From assembly GCA_002170005.2 (NCBI GenBank), contig NHGT02000031.1, forward strand, positions 10,082 through 15,484: a stretch of DNA of 5,403 bases. Reading direction: 5' to 3'. Below the pieces are notes generated by a model. That model did no database searches. It saw only the letters and a list, made by a program, of their open reading frames with translations, and was not told the DNA's origin. Shown here piece by piece: positions 1-5,403 of the stretch (its first letter is position 1; the number at the start of each line of letters is the position of its first letter). The DNA is from a bacterium TMED144. GTDB lineage: Bacteria > Fidelibacterota > Marinisomatia > Marinisomatales > TCS55. The translations under genes and the position numbers were made by a program.

Positions 1-81
1 AGAGAAAGTGATTCAATGCATACCGGAAAGAGGGTAGATAGAGATTTTGGATTTGATGTAAATTTAGCTATTAGAGGATAA
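1..81 (+). CDS. C-terminal end of an unrecognised protein (5' truncated by the window)
   Basis: Frame 1 is open from the first base for 26 codons and ends in TAA at 79-81. The visible tail contains HTGKRVDRDFGFDVNLAIRG, which is polar and charged with no membrane segment. It does not end in the aromatic residue expected of an outer-membrane barrel, and I cannot assign it to a family. The stop codon shares its last base with the ATG of the next gene (TAATG), so this gene is very probably the upstream partner in the same transcript. The open frame right up to a stop/start overlap is the main evidence that it is coding. The product and the true start lie outside the window. Confidence 0.7.
   Translation, partial: RESDSMHTGKRVDRDFGFDVNLAIRG
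73..78 (+). promoter_or_regulatory. Shine-Dalgarno-like AGAGGA before the M28 gene
   Basis: AGAGGA lies two bases before the ATG at 81, inside the end of the upstream gene. The match to the anti-Shine-Dalgarno sequence is fair, but the spacing is shorter than the usual five to nine bases. It may help re-initiation after the TAA at 79-81 rather than act as an independent ribosome binding site. Confidence 0.3.
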
Positions 82-992
82 TGAAATATATATATGCAAT
101 AAGTCTTTGTTTAGTGTATGAGCTCTGTGGCCAAGCAAGAGTTCCAAATTTTAGTGCCAAAAATGCTTTTAACGAGCTGATAAAGCAGTGCGAATTTGGG
201 CCTAGAGATCCTGGATCAGAAGGTCATAAAAAAGCATTAGAATACTATTTAACAATTTTTAATAAAACAGCTGACACTACTTTTGTGCAAGAATTTGACG
301 ATATTATGCCAAGAACTAGGAAAAAAGTCAAAATGAGCAATGTGATCGCTCAGTTTAATCCCAAAAATAGCAAGCAGATAATGATTTCTGCGCATTGGGA
401 TACACGCCCTTGGGCTGAAAATAGTTCTACGATCATGAGAAAAAATCAACCAATCATTGGTGCAAATGATGGAGCAAGTGGAGTTGCAGTAATATTAGAG
501 CTTGCAAAGATCATGAAAAAAAATCCCCCACCTATTGGCGTAAGCTTAGTTCTTTTTGATGCAGAGGACTATGGAACAAGCGCAGATTCCTGGTCTTATG
601 CAAAAGGATCACAATTTTTTGCGCAAAATATTCCCATTAACTACCCAATGTATGCGATTAATCTAGATATGATAGCAGATCGAGAGCCCGAATTTTACAT
701 CGAAAGATATTCTTATCAGCAAAATCCAGCCTTAGTTTTAGAGCTTTGGGAGCTTGCCGATTCTCTAAATCTGGACACTTTTAAAAAACAAGCAAAATAC
801 ACTATTTTTGATGACCATGTGCCTTTATATCAAATGGCAGGCATACCTGCTATAGACATTATAGATTTTGATTTTCCAAATGAAAAAACAAACTATCATC
901 ATACACATCAAGATATTGTTCAAAATTGCTCGCCAAAAGGCTTAGGTGAGGTTGGAACGTTAATGTTAAACCACATTTACAACATTAAATGA
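81..992 (+). CDS. Exported M28-family metallo-enzyme, glutaminyl-cyclase-like (glutaminyl-peptide cyclotransferase type)
   Basis: This 303-residue protein has the layout of M28 zinc enzymes of the glutaminyl cyclase type, which convert N-terminal glutamine of peptides to pyroglutamate. Residues 1-19 form a short hydrophobic export signal, oddly interrupted by Glu14. There is a Cys16 but no good lipobox. Motifs in order are FGPRDPGSEGH (39-49, typical of the cyclase branch), AHWDTRPW (104-111), GANDGASG (127-134, probable metal ligand Asp130), FDAEDYG (159-165, probable catalytic Glu162 and metal ligand Asp163), NLDMIADRE (194-202), DDHVPLYQMAGIPAIDII (244-261) and YHHTHQD (272-278, probable ligand His274). 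The metal-ligand Glu of human glutaminyl cyclase is Asp here, as I recall for some bacterial homologues. The alternative is an M28 aminopeptidase, but the PRDPGSEGH and DDHVP motifs favour the cyclase. Its start overlaps the upstream stop (TAATG) and its end overlaps the next gene (ATGA). It probably acts in the periplasm on exported proteins. Confidence 0.85.
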   Translation: MKYIYAISLCLVYELCGQARVPNFSAKNAFNELIKQCEFGPRDPGSEGHKKALEYYLTIFNKTADTTFVQEFDDIMPRTRKKVKMSNVIAQFNPKNSKQIMISAHWDTRPWAENSSTIMRKNQPIIGANDGASGVAVILELAKIMKKNPPPIGVSLVLFDAEDYGTSADSWSYAKGSQFFAQNIPINYPMYAINLDMIADREPEFYIERYSYQQNPALVLELWELADSLNLDTFKKQAKYTIFDDHVPLYQMAGIPAIDIIDFDFPNEKTNYHHTHQDIVQNCSPKGLGEVGTLMLNHIYNIK

Positions 993-1837
993 ACGATTTA
1001 AGACCTAAGCTAATTACTCTTTACGTTATGGCTATAATTTTGTTTTCTAGTTGCGAAGATACAGAGATCGCCCAAGAACCTGACCCACTTTCAAACTTTA
1101 ATTTTGCCTTTTTGCAATCTTCTGAAAAATTTTACTTTAGTATTTCTGCATCTAGATCATTTAACAATTCTAAGCTTGACTCGGTTGTGGCTGTTTGGAT
1201 GGGTACCGATTCTTCTTCAGTGCCTGATACGATAAAATTATTTGATGATGGTACTTTAGGTGATATCATACCAAACGATAATATATTTTCAAGAAGAATT
1301 GCTAATTCTTCATCAGCATTGAGCAATATTGTTATAAACCCTATTCCCTCTAGAGATAATCTATATGCCTCTATTGTAGCAGTATACGGGAATACTGTAA
1401 AGTCCATTCCAAAAAGATCATTTACTATTGGAAATATTCGCCCTGAAATTATTAGTATTACTGTTCCTAGTACGATCACAAGACCTGCTTCCAATCCAGA
1501 TCCAAATAAATCAAATACTATAAAATTCTTATTAACAGCGAAAGTAACTGATGGCAATGGCGCTGATGATGTTAAGAGAGTATTTTTTAAATCTTATGAT
1601 GCTACAAGAGAAGTGTGGAGAACTGACCTTAAAGGTGATCAAATTTTATTCAATCTTTATGATGATGGAACTGGTGATTCAGGTTCTGGTGACCTTCAAT
1701 CAGGTGATAATACATATTCTTTGAATGTCTTCATTATTGATACTACAGCTGTAGGCACTTATCATTGGTATTTTCAAGCCCAAGACTTTTCCAATGCTTA
1801 CAGCGAAGAATTGAAAAAGGTGATTGAAATAAAATGA
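989..1837 (+). CDS. Lipoprotein with two Ig-like/acidic DDG-motif domains, function unknown
   Basis: This 282-residue protein starts with a lipoprotein signal peptide: a hydrophobic stretch at residues 8-19 followed by LFSSC, with Cys22 as the likely lipidated residue (the -3 position is Phe, slightly off consensus), then an acidic EDTE tail. The mature part looks all-beta and contains two similar acidic loops: LFDDGTLGD..PNDNIFS (84-101) and LYDDGTGD..SGDNTYS (223-244). Each follows a predicted beta-rich, Ig-like stretch, so the protein probably consists of two related domains joined by a Pro/Asn-rich linker near 150-176. Such DDGxxGD...GDGxYS loops are common in secreted surface proteins of FCB bacteria, where calcium binding is plausible but not shown here. 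The ATG overlaps the stop of the M28 gene by four bases (ATGA), with no visible Shine-Dalgarno. No enzyme motif is seen. It is a likely envelope or surface accessory of the neighbouring export genes. Confidence 0.8.
   Translation: MNDLRPKLITLYVMAIILFSSCEDTEIAQEPDPLSNFNFAFLQSSEKFYFSISASRSFNNSKLDSVVAVWMGTDSSSVPDTIKLFDDGTLGDIIPNDNIFSRRIANSSSALSNIVINPIPSRDNLYASIVAVYGNTVKSIPKRSFTIGNIRPEIISITVPSTITRPASNPDPNKSNTIKFLLTAKVTDGNGADDVKRVFFKSYDATREVWRTDLKGDQILFNLYDDGTGDSGSGDLQSGDNTYSLNVFIIDTTAVGTYHWYFQAQDFSNAYSEELKKVIEIK
1817..1823 (+). promoter_or_regulatory. Weak Shine-Dalgarno-like AAGGTGA before the propeller gene
   Basis: AAGGTGA lies ten bases before the ATG at 1834, inside the 3' end of the lipoprotein gene. 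It is the best spaced purine-rich match in the window, but it lacks the full GGAGG core. It supports the 1834 start together with the ATGA overlap. Confidence 0.35.
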
Positions 1838-3510
1838 AGATATTATATTTTTGGTTGATATTTTTTCAAATATCTTTTTCACAAGTAAATTCTCCTGAGA
1901 TCTTTAGGATGAGAAATTTAATTTCACAAAATCAATTTGATGGCTTAAAAAGTAACTCTATTGGCGATATCATACAGCAGGAGGATACACTATTGTGGTT
2001 GGCTACCGGCTCAGGTTTATCTTTATTAAAAGACTCAGTATCCTTTGTAAAAGATTCAATCGGAATTTTTACTTTAGATTCTTCAATAATCTCTTCAGCA
2101 CCATCCAAGAATTTTTTTGGGGCGGTTTCTGCGCTTGCTGTTGACAAGAAATCATTATTAGCAGCCTTTGCAACTTCAGATGAAGATATTTCAACAGGCA
2201 ATGGAATTGTTTATACAACAAATTCAACTGGCAACTCAATTAGTTGGAAATATTTTTATGATGAATTAATCGATAATGTCTCTGATTCTATTCCTACTTT
2301 TGCGGGTAAATATTTTAAATCTTTGCCTATTACAGCACATCAAGCCAATGTTACATATGATGCAGCGATTGGAGAAAAATATATATGGATCACAAGTTGG
2401 GCTGGCGGTTTGAGACGTTACAATATTGAAACCGCTCAAAATTTTTGGGAAAGGATCCCTCTGCCTGAAGATGGAGATATATTTTTAGACACCTGTGATT
2501 CATCAAGCTATGAAATAGATACCAATGAAGAAAATAAATCCTTATTAAAAGATTATTACCTGAATCCTCGAGATCCTCAAGATGGTGGCAACCATAATCA
2601 TAAAGCCTTTTCAGTTATTGCCTATTCGGATACTATTTGGGTTGGAACTGCAAACGGGATAAACAGAGGAATAATTGGAGCTGGGAAAGGCTGCATAACC
2701 TGGATGCATTATACTGCTGCAAATAATGGTCTCAGTGGCGGGTTTGTCGTTGATCTAGCATTGCAGCGCTTTAAAGGGAAAAGAATTATTTGGGCAGCAA
2801 CGCTACAAGCATTAGATGGTGAAAAAAATGGAGTTAGTTTTTCAATGGATGATGGAGAGACTTGGCATACTACTTTAATTGACGAAAGGCCTTACAACAT
2901 CACAGCTTCAGATTCTATGGTTTTTGTAGGGTCTAAAAATGGTCTTTGGAAAACTGTAGTTGATAGCCCTATGGATATTGAAAAAACATGGGCAAAATAT
3001 ATTAACATTAAGCAAGCTCTTCCAATTGGATCCACGGGTGCTTATAAAATGGATGAAATCTTGACCAATGAAGTTGTTGGTGTAAACTATGATAAGCGCC
3101 CATTTTTCTCAAGTTCTTCAACCCTATGGATAGGAACTTGGGATGGATTAGCTCGATCTATCGGATTATCTGCAACCAACTGGAAAATCTACAGAGCTAG
3201 GTATGATAGCAATAAATCCTACGCTTATCCTAACCCATTCTCACCTTATGAACACAACATAGTAAATGGTGAGGGTTATGTTCATTTCAATATAGATGTT
3301 AAAGTATCCTATGTTGTCAAGATGGATATTTTCAATTTTGCTATGGAGCCTGTATTTAGCAAAGAATTTGATCGAAGAAATATTTCAACAGGATCTTTTA
3401 AATGGAATGCTAAGGACAACAATGGACGAATTGTAGATAATGGCACTTACTTCATACGTATTGAATATGATCAAAAAATTGATTGGATGAAATTAATTAT
3501 CATAAAATAA
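1834..3510 (+). CDS. Secreted beta-propeller protein with C-terminal FlgD-Ig/type IX-like sorting domain
   Basis: This 558-residue protein has a signal peptide (residues 1-16, best cleavage SFS|Q, leaving Gln17 first). Blade-like repeats of the W(I/V)(G/T)(T/S)..G(L/I) kind occur at 53-65, 183-197, 267-279, 318-329, 362-374 and 431-442. An Asp-box-like SMDDGETW lies at 337-344. This matches a six- or seven-bladed propeller of the two-component-regulator-propeller or sialidase-like type. No catalytic set is visible, so a binding or structural role is more likely than an enzyme. Residues 463-558 form a separate C-terminal domain with YPNPFSP (465-471), WNAKDNNGRIVDNGTYFIRI (524-543) and a lysine-containing hydrophobic end (KLIIIK). 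This is the pattern of FlgD-Ig-like and type IX secretion C-terminal domains. The neighbouring PorV-like genes fit a surface-exported cargo. The start is fixed by ATGA overlap with the lipoprotein gene. The substrate or binding partner is unknown. Confidence 0.8.
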   Translation: MKILYFWLIFFQISFSQVNSPEIFRMRNLISQNQFDGLKSNSIGDIIQQEDTLLWLATGSGLSLLKDSVSFVKDSIGIFTLDSSIISSAPSKNFFGAVSALAVDKKSLLAAFATSDEDISTGNGIVYTTNSTGNSISWKYFYDELIDNVSDSIPTFAGKYFKSLPITAHQANVTYDAAIGEKYIWITSWAGGLRRYNIETAQNFWERIPLPEDGDIFLDTCDSSSYEIDTNEENKSLLKDYYLNPRDPQDGGNHNHKAFSVIAYSDTIWVGTANGINRGIIGAGKGCITWMHYTAANNGLSGGFVVDLALQRFKGKRIIWAATLQALDGEKNGVSFSMDDGETWHTTLIDERPYNITASDSMVFVGSKNGLWKTVVDSPMDIEKTWAKYINIKQALPIGSTGAYKMDEILTNEVVGVNYDKRPFFSSSSTLWIGTWDGLARSIGLSATNWKIYRARYDSNKSYAYPNPFSPYEHNIVNGEGYVHFNIDVKVSYVVKMDIFNFAMEPVFSKEFDRRNISTGSFKWNAKDNNGRIVDNGTYFIRIEYDQKIDWMKLIIIK

Positions 3511-3512
3511 TG
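3508..3512 (+). promoter_or_regulatory. TAATG stop/start junction that fixes the start of the first PorV-like gene
   Basis: The TAA of the propeller gene (3508-3510) shares its final A with an ATG (3510-3512). The ATG directly precedes a well-formed signal peptide beginning MKEKLIKISAILLIS. An in-frame TTG at 3483 would add nine polar residues (MDEINYHKI) in front of that signal and is less likely. No Shine-Dalgarno is visible at a useful distance, which suggests termination-reinitiation coupling. Confidence 0.6.
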
Positions 3513-4442
3513 AAAGAAAAATTAATCAAAATATCTGCGATACTACTCATTTCCACAGTTAATGCAAGCAGTTTCGGTTCTTACTCTGGAAGTTTTTTAA
3601 GAATGGGTACATCTGCAAGAGCTATCGCAATGGGCAATGGTTTTACTTCTGAATTAGATAACGGGTTTACAGCTTATCATAACCCCGCATCTTTACCATT
3701 TAGTTCAAAAAGGCAAATAGGCTTCAGTAATCATTTTTTACCTTTGGACAGACGTTTAATGGCTGCAAGTTTTTCAACACCTTTACCTCCCACTGCAAGC
3801 TTGAGCATAGGATGGATCAGCGCTGGTGTTGATAAGATTGATGGAAGAAATTCTTCCGGAAAACATACGCAGTACTTATCTACCTCTGAGAATGCTTTTG
3901 TTATTTCTTTTGCTCAACGTTTTTTCCCATGGTTGTCAATAGGTATGAATTTGAAAATATTACAACATCAACTTCCCATAAATAGCACAGACCTTGCAGG
4001 TAAAGGAATTGGAGTAGATTTTGGTATTCGAATGAATACGAAATCTGGCGTTAAGCTTGCTTTTATGGTTCAAGATCTGAATTCACGTTATCAATGGAAA
4101 ACCGATAAAATATACGAAAGGGGCAAGGTTTATATTGATCAATTTCCAACAATTATTAGACTTGGTACAAATTTTGACTACAAGAATTTTCATATAGTCG
4201 GAGATTTTGGTGCTTTATCCAATCAAGGTCAAATACTAGGATACTCACTTCGATTTGGTGGTGAATATAAATATTTGAATAACTATTATATAAGAGCAGG
4301 TCTTGGCAACAGAAGAATGTCTGTTGGGGTGGGGCTTGATTGGTCTTTATTTAGAGAAAAGGACGGAAGGCTAGATTATGCTTTTGTATACGAAAATCCT
4401 GCTGGGGCAGCTCACATATTTACATATGCGTTTACATTTTAA
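3510..4442 (+). CDS. PorV/PorQ-family outer-membrane beta-barrel protein
   Basis: From the ATG at 3510 the protein has 310 residues. Residues 1-19 are a clean signal peptide (Lys-rich start, hydrophobic ISAILLIST, cleavage near VNA|S). The mature N-terminus carries the hallmark of the PorV/PorQ (UPF0164-like) family: GSFLRMGTSARAIAMGNGFT (27-46), then AYHNPASL (55-62). Amphipathic beta strands follow throughout, for example LSIGMNLKILQHQL (142-155), GIGVDFGIRM (166-175), FPTIIRLGTNFDY (212-224), SLRFGGEY (246-253) and SVGVGLDWSLF (271-281). The protein ends in YAFTF, a typical outer-membrane barrel C-terminus with a terminal Phe. PorV in Porphyromonas is the outer-membrane shuttle of the type IX system, and PorQ-like members are less well defined. 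I can assign the family but not which role, so I give no symbol. Its place just after a gene with a sorting-type domain suggests a partner for that cargo. Its 3' end overlaps the next gene by 17 bases. Confidence 0.85.
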   Translation: MKEKLIKISAILLISTVNASSFGSYSGSFLRMGTSARAIAMGNGFTSELDNGFTAYHNPASLPFSSKRQIGFSNHFLPLDRRLMAASFSTPLPPTASLSIGWISAGVDKIDGRNSSGKHTQYLSTSENAFVISFAQRFFPWLSIGMNLKILQHQLPINSTDLAGKGIGVDFGIRMNTKSGVKLAFMVQDLNSRYQWKTDKIYERGKVYIDQFPTIIRLGTNFDYKNFHIVGDFGALSNQGQILGYSLRFGGEYKYLNNYYIRAGLGNRRMSVGVGLDWSLFREKDGRLDYAFVYENPAGAAHIFTYAFTF

Positions 4443-5265
4443 ATTTTTGCCCTATGTTTTTGCATCAGCCTTGACAGCATCGGGTACTCAGTTCTTATCT
4501 ATCCCAACATCTGCTGAAGATTTGATAACTTTTAATTCTATTTGGAGAAGTCCATCATTTTTAAAAAAAAATCTATTAGGCGAAGAACTAAGTGTATCAT
4601 ATGGTAATTGGTTCGCTGATTTTAAATCTTTTGATATGAAATGGAGAGGTAACATTGTAGATCAAAGTTCTCAATTGCATTTTCGGTACCTAGGCATTAA
4701 TGACATTGAACTAAGACCAAATAAGCCAACATCTGATCCATTAGGATATTATTCATCTTATGGATTATCCTTGGGTGCCTCTACAGCAAAAAGAATAGGA
4801 GATAGTGAATTAGGATTAACGCTAAAATTAATACGAATGGAGCTTTATCAATATAGCACTACAGGATATGCTGTGGACATTGGCATAAGTAGAGATATCA
4901 ACAATAATTTAAGTGTCACTTATTCGCTCTTAAATATTGGCAGTTTAAAAAATTTAATAGACCTTGAGCCCTCCCTTCCATTAAGATCTATTATTTCATC
5001 CACATATGATCACAGTTTTGGTGAAATTTCGCTAGGCATTGAAAAGAATTCATTAGTAAATGATATCATTTATAGCATTGGAATTAAAAAAGATTATCAA
5101 GGGCTTGATTTTGGGTTGAACTATTATAATAATCAATCTTTTCAAAATATTACTTCTGGTTTTTCAATTGGTATTGGAATTTTTACATTCAATTATGCTT
5201 TTTTATTTGGTAATCAGCAACTGGGCACCCCTCAATTTTTGGATATCATAATTAGGATTCCATGA
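4426..5265 (+). CDS. Second, divergent PorV/PorQ-like outer-membrane protein
   Basis: I place the start at ATG 4426, giving 279 residues: MRLHFKF then a hydrophobic segment (8-20, with Ala/Ser) makes a signal peptide, followed by a mature start near residues 18-23. An upstream ATG at 4378 would add 16 residues (MLLYTKILLGQLTYLH) and spoil the signal. Family features are SIPTSAEDL (25-33, in place of the usual GARA-MG stretch), a degenerate NPA-loop region (SIWRSPSFL, 38-46), SVSYGNWFADF (56-66, a strong PorV/PorQ-type motif), YLGINDIELR (88-97), DPLGYYSSYGLSLGAS (104-119) and LKLIRMELYQYSTTGYAVDIG (133-153). The remaining sequence is alternating beta strands. Unlike its neighbour it ends in RIP, without a terminal aromatic. 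The start overlaps the previous gene by 17 bases and the end overlaps the next start (ATGA). It is probably an outer-membrane barrel, perhaps paralogous to the gene before it though much diverged. Confidence 0.75.
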   Translation: MRLHFKFLPYVFASALTASGTQFLSIPTSAEDLITFNSIWRSPSFLKKNLLGEELSVSYGNWFADFKSFDMKWRGNIVDQSSQLHFRYLGINDIELRPNKPTSDPLGYYSSYGLSLGASTAKRIGDSELGLTLKLIRMELYQYSTTGYAVDIGISRDINNNLSVTYSLLNIGSLKNLIDLEPSLPLRSIISSTYDHSFGEISLGIEKNSLVNDIIYSIGIKKDYQGLDFGLNYYNNQSFQNITSGFSIGIGIFTFNYAFLFGNQQLGTPQFLDIIIRIP

Positions 5266-5403
5266 AGAAATCCTTAAATATTCAAAATCTTACTATAGTT
5301 ACATTGATTATCATCATCATCGTATTAGGAGCAAGTAACTTTGCAGCTTTGAGGAAGCTTGATCTTTTAACAAGAAGTAGTGAAATCAAGAATCAAGAAC
5401 AAA
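5262..5403 (+). CDS. N-terminal part of a membrane-anchored protein (3' truncated by the window)
   Basis: An ATG at 5262 overlaps the preceding TGA (ATGA), with AGGA four bases before it at 5254-5257. The frame stays open for 47 codons to the window edge. The protein begins MKKSLNIQNL, followed by a very hydrophobic segment at about residues 11-25 that includes five consecutive isoleucines (16-20) encoded by ATT(ATC)4, and then a polar, probably helical stretch (LRKLDLLTRSSEIKNQEQ). There is no obvious signal peptidase site, so it is most likely an uncleaved N-terminal anchor with the rest outside the cytoplasm. Membrane sensor kinases and chemoreceptor-like proteins often begin this way, but the visible part does not identify the family. 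Confidence 0.75.
   Translation, partial: MKKSLNIQNLTIVTLIIIIIVLGASNFAALRKLDLLTRSSEIKNQEQ

Noticed and set aside
96..128. Lipobox around Cys16 of the M28 protein
   Set aside because: The residues before the Cys (Y-E-L) do not fit the lipobox consensus and Glu14 is charged, so a lipoprotein call is not supported.
249..449. A 66-codon minus-strand frame opposite the M28 gene
   Set aside because: It lies across conserved M28 motifs on the other strand and its product has no signal or motif; it is a chance frame.
1132..1557. A 141-codon open frame on the minus strand opposite the lipoprotein gene
   Set aside because: The plus-strand frame has a lipoprotein signal, coupled start and stop overlaps, and repeated domain motifs. 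The antisense frame has no recognisable family, no supporting context and lies wholly inside a well-supported gene.
1700..1882. A 60-codon minus-strand frame across the lipoprotein/propeller junction
   Set aside because: It spans an ATGA-coupled gene boundary on the plus strand and encodes only a short sequence without motif; a chance frame.
1932..2201. An 89-codon minus-strand frame opposite the propeller gene
   Set aside because: It is inside the propeller coding region, low in complexity and without family resemblance; a chance frame.
3483..3509. TTG start nine codons upstream for the first PorV-like gene
   Set aside because: It would put MDEINYHKI in front of a complete signal peptide and create a 28-base overlap; the ATG at 3510 gives the same TAATG junction as seen at 79-83.
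4378..4425. ATG 16 codons upstream for the second PorV-like gene
   Set aside because: The added residues do not form part of a sensible signal peptide and lengthen the overlap to 65 bases; the ATG at 4426 gives MRLHFKF plus a hydrophobic core.
5306..5322. Short ATC trinucleotide run as a possible repeat or slippage site
   Set aside because: It is only four ATC units after an ATT, in frame, and encodes the isoleucine-rich core of a membrane segment; ordinary for AT-rich coding DNA.

Overview
The window is AT-rich (about one third G+C by eye) and carries only one kind of signal: a single, fully packed, plus-strand gene string of five complete genes flanked by two partial ones. The protein families point to a Gram-negative bacterium of the Fibrobacterota/Chlorobiota/Bacteroidota (FCB) superphylum. 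They include a glutaminyl-cyclase-like M28 enzyme, a beta-propeller protein with a C-terminal PNPF / FlgD-Ig-like sorting-type domain, and two PorV/PorQ-like outer-membrane proteins. The overall style (AT-rich, compact, FCB cell-envelope proteins) is most like marine Marinimicrobia (SAR406). That placement is an inference from memory and not a search result.

Layout: 1-81 is the last 26 codons of an unrecognised gene. 81-992 encodes an exported M28-family metallo-enzyme of the glutaminyl cyclase type. 989-1837 encodes a lipoprotein with two copies of an acidic DDG...GD(N/G)..(F/Y)S motif. 1834-3510 encodes a secreted beta-propeller protein with a type IX-like C-terminal domain. 3510-4442 encodes a PorV/PorQ-family outer-membrane barrel. 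4426-5265 encodes a second, divergent barrel of the same family. 5262-5403 is the start of a gene for a protein with one N-terminal membrane anchor.

Every gene touches or overlaps the next (TAATG at 79-83, ATGA at 989-992, TAATG at 3508-3512, ATGA at 1834-1837 and 5262-5265, and a 17-base overlap at 4426-4442). No promoter, terminator, RNA gene, repeat array or mobile element fits in, and no gene-free stretch exists. Shine-Dalgarno sequences are weak or absent at most starts, so translational coupling is the likely way these genes are expressed.

How the genes could work together: the propeller protein has a signal peptide whose best cleavage site leaves glutamine as the first mature residue, and the first complete gene encodes an enzyme of the family that cyclises such glutamines. 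The same propeller protein ends in a sorting-type domain and is followed by two PorV-like proteins, the family that includes the outer-membrane partner of type IX cargo. The string therefore reads as an envelope export/display module: N-terminal processing enzyme, surface lipoprotein, cargo, and candidate outer-membrane partners. The individual family calls are well supported by motifs. The joint function is inference.
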